This document shows, in pieces, positions 35,201 through 41,514 of a stretch of 64,000 nucleotides of DNA. This stretch comes from an uncultured Clostridia bacterium (lineage in GTDB: Bacteria; Bacillota; Clostridia; Christensenellales; Borkfalkiaceae), in assembly GCA_944327465.1 (NCBI GenBank), contig CALVHH010000004.1, forward strand, positions 59,923 to 123,922. Direction: 5' to 3'. Every line of letters begins with the position of its first letter. Position 1 is the first letter of the stretch. A program made the position numbers and the translations under genes. Below the pieces are notes generated by a model that had not been told where the DNA came from, made no database searches, and saw nothing but the letters and a program-made list of their open reading frames with translations.

Positions 35201-37195
35201 ACTTCCGTACAGATACCCGACAGCGTAAGCGTAATAGGCGCGCACGCCTTCGACGGCGCGGCGCTTGGCAGCCTCGATATAGGCCGCAGCGTCACAAGCA
35301 TCGGCGACTACGCGTTTGCGGACAACGCCTCGCTCGTTGCTCTTAATTTCGCTTCGAACAGCCGCCTGACTCAAATCGGCTCGCACGCCTTCGACGGCTG
35401 CACAGCCCTTTCCGAAGTCGTCCTGCCCGACAGCCTCGCATCGCTGGGCAGCTATGCGTTCTACGGCAACGAATCGCTCGTCAGCGTATATGTATCGGCA
35501 TCGTTAAATCAAATGGGCAGCCACGCCTTTGCCTGCTGTGCGGCGCTCGAAACCGTCGTCATCGGCGACGGTGCCTCGGTCATCGGTGACTACGCGTTTG
35601 CAAACGTCGGCTCGGGCTCGGATGTGTCTAACAACAGCCTGACTTCGGTCACGGTTCCCGCAAGCGTCGCAAGTATAGGCGACTACGCCTTTGCGGGCAG
35701 CGTTCTTCTCACGTCGATCGACCTGCCCGGAGTGGAGGAGATAGGCAGCCACGCCTTTGCCGACACCACCCTGCTTGCCGAAGTAAAGCTTAGCGACGCC
35801 GCTTCGTATATAGGCGAAAGCGCCTTCGAAGGCAGCGGCGTAAAGGATATCGACCTTTCGGGTGTGGAATACTTCGACGCCCGCGCATTCTACGGCACGG
35901 CTATAACCAACGGCGACTTCACCGACGCCATAGAGATAGGCAACTCGGCATTCTACAACTGCACTTCTATAACTTCGCTCGATCTGCCCAACGCAGAGCA
36001 GATATACGGCTCGGCGTTCTACGTTCCCTCCGACCAGGAGGGCGGACAGAGCAGGGGCAGCATCCAGACCATTACTCTGGGCGACAAGCTCAAGGGTCTG
36101 GGCGGCGGCGCGTTCTTCGGCTCGCTCATCCGCACGATAAATTTGCCCGCCTCGCTCGAAATAATCGGCACGCCCGCGTTTGCAGGCTGCTCCAACCTCA
36201 GCGTTATAAACGTGGATCAGGCAAACGAAGTCTTCTTCGTGGACGATTCCACGGGCGGATTGTATAAGCATCTCGCCAACGGTACCTACGAACTCGTTGC
36301 CGTGCCCAACGCCATCAATCTTTCGGGCGTCGGCGAAAACACTCAGCCATTCGTCATCCTCGAAGGCACCAGCCGCGTCGGCGCGTGGGCAATGGGCTAC
36401 TGCGTAAATATTCACGCGGTTGAAATTCCCGCCTCGGTAAAGACGATAGGCGCTTACGCCTTCTACTATATGGGCATGCGCCTTGTGACCGACGGTTCGG
36501 TCACGGGCGGCGACTTCAACAGCGAGCTCTATCCCCTGTATATCTTCAAGGGGCTGCAGGCTCCCGTGCTCGAAACCGAGTACAGCACCGAGGAGGCGGC
36601 GTCCTTCATCGCAATGTACTTCAACTTCAGCCGCCAGGTAGGTTATCTTGTCAACAACATGATAATCCCCGTCAACGCCACCGGCTTTGACAGCGCGCTG
36701 TTCAAATACTTCTTCCGCGACATACAGTATTCTGAAGAGCTCATCGAGCCCGACACCCAACAGTTCCTCGAATGGATACAGGGCGTCGACGTGCAGTCGC
36801 TCACGCTCGCCGACGAGGAGACCGTGACTACGATGAGCAGGATATACAACATGCTCGGCGACGGTCAGAAGGCGTTCCTCAGCGAATATGAGGACAAGTT
36901 CGCTCAGGTCCTGGCAAAGATGAACGAGCTGACCGGCAACACCGGCGACGATGACGAAGTTCCCGATACGGACGGCGACGAGGACGATCAAACCCCGCCC
37001 GAAAGCGGCGACAACACTTCGCTCATCGTAATCGTCTGCTGCTCCGCGGGCGCCGTAGTGCTCATAGCGGCGGCGGTAGTTGCAGTACTCGTCGTGCGCC
37101 GCAAAAAGGCGTCGGCAAAGGCGCAGACTTCCGCCGAAGGCGGAGCTCATACACAAACCGACAATTCCGACAGGGAGGACGGCGAAAATGAATAA
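29264..37195 (+). CDS. Giant cell-surface subtilase (S8) with PA domain and LRR_5 repeats
   Basis: This 2643-residue exported protein has a signal sequence ending at Cys27/Cys28, then an inhibitor-I9-like prodomain (YTVRHAYTSIINGISLVVDD). The S8 catalytic domain has Asp218 (VVAVLDTGFD), His289 (SSHGHHVAGIIAG) and Ser633 (YSGTSMASP). A PA domain sits between His and Ser (GCIIYNNMSGR). Beta-sandwich segments follow, including Ig-like BIG_2 units near 1331-1364 and 1443-1493, and a CPGCG pair near 1295. About 31 BspA-type LRR_5 units (pattern IGxxAFxGCxxLxxVxLP) span roughly 1550-2420. The C-terminus has a membrane helix (about 2586-2611) and a basic tail RRKKASAKAQ, with no LPxTG. It probably cleaves extracellular proteins, perhaps captured through the LRRs. 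It overlaps the next gene by 8 nt. Confidence 0.9.
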   Translation: MKSKVKNLLTTISAFMTVATLMLSFACCKTDDEGAASGGKSGVVDVTRALGEQIDTSDRINSDLTDAAAAGVRSDGTRRIIVEMESDSMLDVYLGDSAVSNRYGNFTDYVNAAEGRQYSSALSSEQNKFIASLNRASIDYTVRHAYTSIINGISLVVDDDDVAAIQKLDGVKSVIYSESYAVPEAEATLNEVNVYGTGIYDSSDIEYSGEGMVVAVLDTGFDRSHSAFQIMPEEQALTKSDIATKFNDLAASTHGDVVTVNDIYYNEKVPFAYDYADGDADVFPKSSSHGHHVAGIIAGRDDNVTAADGEAFAESGETFMGVAPDAQLVICKVFPDKEDGSEGGAETDDLLAALSDCITLGVDVINMSLGVSAGFSREEDGNAINDVYDKVYQAGINLVVAASNAGSSAQNGAYGSTNLTSNPDSGTVGSPATYAGSLSVASISGQLSSYMQLEDGTAIYFNESSTSAGEQGDFVEEILDGASEGTFRFVVVPGYGTSVNYTPAVIAELQKGNCIAVVSRGSNSFEEKQRIAAENGAIGCIIYNNMSGRISASLGTGKAIPTCTVTADIGQAFVSMGSGSIYLNETYKAGPFMSEFSSWGPTSDLKIKPEITAHGGEITSSVVGGYSIYSGTSMASPNMAGAVTLLREHVNREYGLEGVELSDRVNQLLMSTATIINDERGLPYAVRRQGAGLGDIAKAIASPVYLDVEGSTMPKLELGDDPSRRGVYSMQFHVKNMSNETRTYDLGAMVMTESVSIDGITVAEQAYMLDDAKTTYYVDGVKNTDGKVSVGADGDVVISVTIELTGADKDYLDANFENGMYVEGFITLDAADGQGVDLSIPYLAYYGDWLDAPIFDKTTYEVSADYYNTAIEDEDKTIAALYETVVIGRYYKGTETYIPLGQYVYDVEGGADSGIESMVDKVAVGNSDYGVYEFYAVYFGMLRSVESMDIHIENSVTGEVIYENTVDKVAKSYQTSPSYAEVAIQPYEMGLQNNTQYTATFTTRAEYNGRKGKEEVQTFTFYVDYEAPIVEDTENVVRFEYDVDDKTLRHAYLDLYLYDNHYVQSVQLFTYAEAENNVDWATEDIGTVDWLTEYAIPVDSSRGAVNKVTVEITDYLDNLISVEGETEKYIGVRVDDYALNSAAYVVPIQMPEVSGIDISYTYMDSLGQSVTSSLDGATIVMNAGTGLDLTDEDETGTVMLANGELVNGAEFKVDLYNYGIYECTGTLSHGAACAFAYDEHTGLTYSEGDYYYDDATGTVKRKTANETSPAYAPGTRFNDVIARREGSGYVTNHFVCPGCGAEVTFTYNSRTDKLTADNFTKVTPDAMYEEVIWESSDESIVRIWNGRLYAASAGTVTITAYAPDAARYPYPMDGDPYKLFSFKVTVEGDSVTPTVESLSVGSYDNLTLNNSRLVSSGYVSVENGTKLVLYPQFKPWYVESVPNLTWRSSDPEIVEVLSSDTTQATVLCKSPGSATIMLQAGRYMGTFTINVGEDFVLMNTYFYEYNGPGYTEVYTDPETQEQSNILVIPANLGITNLGYVLATREGPFFENKNIDTVIVPEGVTAIGLSCFENSTIRRIYLPSTLITLSYGAFADCENLEGVYWYDASEDSDSGIEYDADKNTYNWDKFFATASTEMTAQSLVVGSDAFYGCAKLRDIDLGGVTALYEFAFDGCTSLSGTLDLTDLRFSGMNVFNGCVNVTGVELDVNTVLGAYMFTGTSIQQITYYGSYVGDRVFSGMPDLRSVTFAVPQSQNYSSLTTIGSRAFENCTSLESVTFERSFTTLGSYAFAGCSSLAEIELPAGLTSLGDYAFQGCSSLESVVIDGSSQLEYIGADLFRGCTSLASISLESDSAYYQQITAGDCCMIADKSGNAVLVPPAFAVQSEGDTVVVGEGMTAIGDNAYANNASFSGKTIIIADSVKSIGKAAFAGTGAVKVIIPATVEEIGADAFAYSEQLTSAVLYGDLTAIPEGLFRGCTSLTSVQIPDSVSVIGAHAFDGAALGSLDIGRSVTSIGDYAFADNASLVALNFASNSRLTQIGSHAFDGCTALSEVVLPDSLASLGSYAFYGNESLVSVYVSASLNQMGSHAFACCAALETVVIGDGASVIGDYAFANVGSGSDVSNNSLTSVTVPASVASIGDYAFAGSVLLTSIDLPGVEEIGSHAFADTTLLAEVKLSDAASYIGESAFEGSGVKDIDLSGVEYFDARAFYGTAITNGDFTDAIEIGNSAFYNCTSITSLDLPNAEQIYGSAFYVPSDQEGGQSRGSIQTITLGDKLKGLGGGAFFGSLIRTINLPASLEIIGTPAFAGCSNLSVINVDQANEVFFVDDSTGGLYKHLANGTYELVAVPNAINLSGVGENTQPFVILEGTSRVGAWAMGYCVNIHAVEIPASVKTIGAYAFYYMGMRLVTDGSVTGGDFNSELYPLYIFKGLQAPVLETEYSTEEAASFIAMYFNFSRQVGYLVNNMIIPVNATGFDSALFKYFFRDIQYSEELIEPDTQQFLEWIQGVDVQSLTLADEETVTTMSRIYNMLGDGQKAFLSEYEDKFAQVLAKMNELTGNTGDDDEVPDTDGDEDDQTPPESGDNTSLIVIVCCSAGAVVLIAAAVVAVLVVRRKKASAKAQTSAEGGAHTQTDNSDREDGENE

Positions 37196-39947
37196 AAAGT
37201 TATTGCTGATAGCCGCTCTTACGGCAGGCATATCCTGTTCGCTCGGCGCGTTTGCCGCATGCTCGGACAACACCGGCACCGAAGGCGGCGCCCCGGGCGG
37301 AAACCAGCAGGGCGGAACGACCCTGCCCGAGCCCGAAGGCACTTATACCGTCACTTTCCAGACCAACGGCGGCACGCCCGTGCAGCCCGTCGAAGTTGAC
37401 GCGGGCTCGTCGATAGATCTGGATTCCTGCGTCACCACCAATTCGGACGGCAGCTACTTCTACGGCTGGTATACCGATGCCGAGCTGACGCAGCGCGCCC
37501 TCACCGAGTTTGTCCCCGGCGGCGACGTCACTCTGTACGCCGCATGGGGCACCGACGCCGTGTACACCATCACTTACGACAGCTGCGGCGGCTCCGCCGT
37601 ACCTGCCGAAGAGTACGCATACTACGAATATCTCGTCGAGCCCCAGAGCCCGACGAGGGAGGGGTATGTGTTCATGGGCTGGTACTGGGACGCCGACTAC
37701 GCTAAGCAGTTCATATTCGTGGGCAACACCATGGTAGACGGCGATATCACCGTCTACGCCAAGTGGGCAGAGCTGTACACGCTGACGTTCGATACGGACG
37801 GCGGCAGCGCCGTTCCCGCCGTGACGGGCGTAGCGGATACCAAAGTTTCCGCGCCCGCCGACCCCGTAAAGGAGGGGTATGTGTTTGACGGCTGGTTCGC
37901 CGACGAAGAATGCACCCGCCCCTTTGAATTTTCGGCGCTCACCGCCGACGTCACCGCGTACGCAAAGTGGCACGCGGTCAGCCAAAACATTTCGATAACG
38001 CTCAACTTGAACAGCCCTCTTCCCGAACCTGAGACTCAGTCCGTCGTCATCACCGGCACCGAAGGTCAGCCCTTCGCCGATGACGAGGCTGTGGAAGATT
38101 TTTCCGACGCCATCCAAGCCGCACTCATAGGCGGCGACGCCGAGGACCCCGTCTATATCTTCGGCGGCTGGGCTTACGACGCCGCAGGCGCCGAGCCCGT
38201 CGGCGAAGTCGTCCCCCACAGCGACGGGCCGCTGCAGCTCTACGCGGTATGGCTGCGTTCGGCAAACTACGCCATGCTCACATTTAAATCGAACGGCGAA
38301 GGTTTGCTCGTATTCGTGCCCAAAACGGGACTGATATCTGCCGATGACCTCGCCGCGATACGCCAATTATTCGGCGCCGACAGCGATGTGTACGTCACCG
38401 CCGACGGCGTGACCATAGACATATCTTCAACTCCCATAGAGACCGACATGGTGCTCACCCCCGCGGCAGATAGCGGCTTTGAATTTGAAAAGCTCGGCTC
38501 GGGCTATGCGCTCACGGCATATTCAGGCACGCAGACGGCTTTGGAAGTGCCCGCGGTACACGAGGGCGCGCCCGTCGTCGCAATAGCCGAAGGCGCCTTT
38601 GAAGGCAACGTAGGCATAGTCTCCGTGACCCTTCCTTCGGGCGTGACTCAGATAGGTGCGCGTGCGTTTGCGGGTTGTTCGTCCCTCGCCTCGGTGACGG
38701 GCGGCAGACTGCGCAGCGTCGCCTCCGACGCGTTCGAAGGCACCGCGGTCGGCTACGAGTCGCAGGGCGTGATATACCTCAACGACTCGTTAAAGACCGT
38801 GCTGGGCTGCAGCGCCTCGGCTTCAAAGGTCAATCTCCCCGCATCCGTTTCGGCTATAGCCGACGGCGCGTTTGCGGGCAGCAATATAACTTCCTTCTCG
38901 CTCGCGGCGGACAGCGCCCTGTATGCCCTTCCCAAAGGCGCGTTCGAAGGCTGCGCTTCGCTCGAAAGCGCCGACCTCTCGTCGGCGGAGTTCGCCACGG
39001 TGGGCGGCAGCGCATTCCGCGGCTGCACCGCGCTCACCAAAATATCCCTGCCTTCTTCGGTCTCGTCGGTCGGCGCATACGCCTTCTACGGCTGTGCCGA
39101 AGTCGACGCCATATCCCTTGCGGGCGTGCGCACGCTGGGCGAATACGCCCTTGCGGGCACTGCGATAGAGGACGTGGAGTGGACGGACATGCGCCTGACG
39201 GCGCTTGCCGAAGGCGTGTTCGCGGACTGCGCTTCGCTAAAGTCGGTAGTGCTGCCCACAGGTCTGCGCTCGATAGGCAAGGACGCGTTCGCGGGCTGCG
39301 CCTCACTTGAGACTGTCAACATAAACGCTCCCGACGGCGGCAGGATCCAATCGATCGGCGAGGGCGCGTTCGAAGGCTGCGCCTCGCTCGAAAGAGTCAT
39401 ACTCTTTGCAGGGCTCAACGACGACGCCCCCGCGGCGATAGCCGAAGGCGCGTTCGAAGGCTGCGGCGAAAAACTCGTCATATTCGTCGCCGACGGCAGT
39501 CCCGTATACAACACCGGCAGCGCGTGGTACGACCCCTCTGCCGACGGCATGCCGAGCTATGTGGCAATATACTCGCAGTCCTATCCTTCGCTGACGTTCA
39601 TGGCGTCCGACCTCTCGTCGCCCGTCATCACGTGCGGCAGTTCTTCGATAATGGTGTCGGCGAACGACGTCACGGCAAATACCGACGTCGCCGCGCTGCT
39701 TGCAGCCAACGGCGTTTCCGCCACCGACAACTACACCCCCGCAGACAGGATAGTCCTTTCGATAGATGAACTCGTGCGCATATCGACATATGAAGAAAAC
39801 AGCGAGGAAGAGGGCGAAGCGGTAGAGCCCGATGAGGACGGCTTGTACGACCTGACCGGCAAGGGCGTGTACCGCGTCACCGTGCGCGCCACCGACCTTT
39901 TTGGCAACTACGCGTATACGGTAGTTACTCTTGCCGTAGTTTTGTAA
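37188..39947 (+). CDS. InlB B-repeat / LRR_5 surface lipoprotein
   Basis: The 919-residue product has a signal peptide with Cys25 in GAFAAC, a relaxed lipobox, followed by an Asn/Gly/Pro-rich spacer. InlB B-repeats come next (for example EGYVFMGWYWDADYAKQF then GDITVYAKW; EGYVFDGWFADEECTRPF then DVTAYAKW). From about residue 450 there are LRR_5 units (IGARAFAGCSSLASV, VGAYAFYGCAEVDAI, IGKDAFAGCASLETV). The C-terminus is a cadherin-like segment (KGVYRVTVRATDLFGN). ATG 37188 has GGAGG at 37174-37178 and overlaps the subtilase end. The shared LRR type suggests both act on the same ligands at the surface. Confidence 0.85.
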   Translation: MNKKLLLIAALTAGISCSLGAFAACSDNTGTEGGAPGGNQQGGTTLPEPEGTYTVTFQTNGGTPVQPVEVDAGSSIDLDSCVTTNSDGSYFYGWYTDAELTQRALTEFVPGGDVTLYAAWGTDAVYTITYDSCGGSAVPAEEYAYYEYLVEPQSPTREGYVFMGWYWDADYAKQFIFVGNTMVDGDITVYAKWAELYTLTFDTDGGSAVPAVTGVADTKVSAPADPVKEGYVFDGWFADEECTRPFEFSALTADVTAYAKWHAVSQNISITLNLNSPLPEPETQSVVITGTEGQPFADDEAVEDFSDAIQAALIGGDAEDPVYIFGGWAYDAAGAEPVGEVVPHSDGPLQLYAVWLRSANYAMLTFKSNGEGLLVFVPKTGLISADDLAAIRQLFGADSDVYVTADGVTIDISSTPIETDMVLTPAADSGFEFEKLGSGYALTAYSGTQTALEVPAVHEGAPVVAIAEGAFEGNVGIVSVTLPSGVTQIGARAFAGCSSLASVTGGRLRSVASDAFEGTAVGYESQGVIYLNDSLKTVLGCSASASKVNLPASVSAIADGAFAGSNITSFSLAADSALYALPKGAFEGCASLESADLSSAEFATVGGSAFRGCTALTKISLPSSVSSVGAYAFYGCAEVDAISLAGVRTLGEYALAGTAIEDVEWTDMRLTALAEGVFADCASLKSVVLPTGLRSIGKDAFAGCASLETVNINAPDGGRIQSIGEGAFEGCASLERVILFAGLNDDAPAAIAEGAFEGCGEKLVIFVADGSPVYNTGSAWYDPSADGMPSYVAIYSQSYPSLTFMASDLSSPVITCGSSSIMVSANDVTANTDVAALLAANGVSATDNYTPADRIVLSIDELVRISTYEENSEEEGEAVEPDEDGLYDLTGKGVYRVTVRATDLFGNYAYTVVTLAVVL

Positions 39948-39956
39948 GTATTTTTT

Positions 39957-39990
39957 GCCGCCGTCGCGGCTAAATATCCGCGACGGCGGC
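39957..39990 (+). terminator. Hairpin after the InlB/LRR lipoprotein gene
   Basis: A 13-bp perfect stem (39957-39969 with 39978-39990) with an 8-base loop, 9 bp after the stop. The following TCTATTGCTT is a poor U-tract, so termination may be partial. Confidence 0.6.
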
Positions 39991-39998
39991 TCTATTGC

Positions 39999-40028
39999 TT
40001 GACTTGCAGAGGCTTTATCTATTATAAT
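39999..40028 (+). promoter_or_regulatory. Promoter of the InlB-opp operon
   Basis: TTGACT (39999-40004), 18-bp spacer, TATAAT (40023-40028). The leader of about 120 nt starts with a small hairpin (AGCCGC 40035-40040 with GCGGCT 40047-40052). This suggests the peptide-transport genes are transcribed separately from the subtilase pair. Confidence 0.75.
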
Positions 40029-40154
40029 AATGATAGCCGCTTTTTAGCGGCTCTGCTTAACGACCGCCCTTTTGCTGCGGCGGCCAGGCTTATTTTTTTA
40101 ACGAAGTAGAGCAATAAATAAACCCGCGCCATGCGCGTTAAGGAGGCTTTGGCC

Positions 40155-41456
40155 TTGAAAATTACAAAGGCACGCAAAAAACTGACGGCGGTACTCGCCG
40201 CACTGTTTCTGGCAGCGCTTTCGGCTGCCATGCTCGGCGCATGCGCCGTGTACGACGCCGAACAGGATATAATAAGCGACGGCTACATCCACACCGTCAC
40301 TTACGACGCCAACGGCGGCGACTTCGATTCCAGCCCTGCGCGGCGGCAGGAGACTGTCACCGTGCGCGTGGGCGATAATTCGCTCACCGTAGAACCCGGC
40401 TACTGGCCGGACGGCGCCGGCGAAAACGACATAGTCGCCATGCCCGAGCGCACCGGTTATGAGTTCCTGTATTGGGAACTCGTCGAAACGGACGCAAACG
40501 GCGCCGAAACGACGAGGGAGTGGAACTTCTTAAAGGACAGGGTCACTTCGGATATAACCCTCCGTGCGGTATGGGAGCGCAACATAGTGCTGTATATCAG
40601 CGCCATAGTCGACGGCGTCGAGATGAACTTCCGCGAAATAACTATGGAGCCCGGCACAAACTTCATATCCACGTTCTACGGCACGGCGGCAGACGGCACT
40701 TATACGCTCACGCCCGACACTATAAAGAGGGCGTTCCTCTCGCTGGGCAGCGGCAACGACGTATACACGCCCCTTTCGTTCTACTGGCTGGATGAGAACG
40801 GCAACAAGACGCCGCTCACCGCCGACAACGCGGTGTACCCCGAAGACGCCAGGGAAGCCACCTTATATGCCGAAGTGCTCAAGGGCGCGTATACCTACGT
40901 CACCCAAAAGAACGCCGCTACGCTCACGCTTTCGGCAGACAGCCACTGGTATCTGCTCGAAGACATCGACCTCGGTCATAGCTACGACAGCGGTGCGCTC
41001 GTCAAGGGCACGTGCTGGCAGGCGCTCGAAAGCTTTGAAGGCGTAATATACGGTAACGGACACACCATTTCCAATGTGTGGGTCAAGGACGTGCTCTCGC
41101 GTTCGGTCACATCATTCAACCGCTCGATATTCGGCGTCATGAACGGCACGGTCGACGACTTGACCTTCGAAAACGTCGAATACACGCTGGCTTACAGCTC
41201 GACGGGCATTCCGCTGACGGGCACCTTCAACGTGGCGCTGCTTGCAAGCTCGTTCGGCGAAGGCGGCGCGTTTACGGACGTCGCGCTGGAAAACTGCACC
41301 ATAACGATAGTCAATGCACAGTCTGCGGGCTCTGCGCTGTACAGCTACAAGCTTGCCGAAGAAAACGACTGCTACTTTGTGAACGCTTCGGCGCAGTCGA
41401 CGGTGACCGGTCAGGTGCAGATAAAGGAAGGCGTCACCGACATGTTTATAAGCTAA
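40155..41456 (+). CDS. Exported lipoprotein with InlB-like repeat and beta-helix-like region
   Basis: The 433-residue product starts at TTG 40155, which has a strong AAGGAGG at 40140-40146; ATG 40131 lies upstream of that site. The signal peptide ends in a canonical lipobox (LGAC). An InlB B-repeat-like module follows (VTYDANGGDFDSSP, then YEFLYWEL and ITLRAVW). The C-terminal half has a GLUG-like or right-handed beta-helix pattern (FEGVIYGNGHTISNVWV, GVMNGTVDDLTFENV). No enzyme motif is seen. It is the first gene of the transcript carrying the oligopeptide importer, 58 bp before the binding-protein gene, so it may help capture substrates at the surface. Confidence 0.75.
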   Translation: MKITKARKKLTAVLAALFLAALSAAMLGACAVYDAEQDIISDGYIHTVTYDANGGDFDSSPARRQETVTVRVGDNSLTVEPGYWPDGAGENDIVAMPERTGYEFLYWELVETDANGAETTREWNFLKDRVTSDITLRAVWERNIVLYISAIVDGVEMNFREITMEPGTNFISTFYGTAADGTYTLTPDTIKRAFLSLGSGNDVYTPLSFYWLDENGNKTPLTADNAVYPEDAREATLYAEVLKGAYTYVTQKNAATLTLSADSHWYLLEDIDLGHSYDSGALVKGTCWQALESFEGVIYGNGHTISNVWVKDVLSRSVTSFNRSIFGVMNGTVDDLTFENVEYTLAYSSTGIPLTGTFNVALLASSFGEGGAFTDVALENCTITIVNAQSAGSALYSYKLAEENDCYFVNASAQSTVTGQVQIKEGVTDMFIS

Positions 41457-41514
41457 ATTCTACCGTTACACGGTATATAAAATTTTGAACCACACCTTTC
41501 AAGGAGGATACGCA

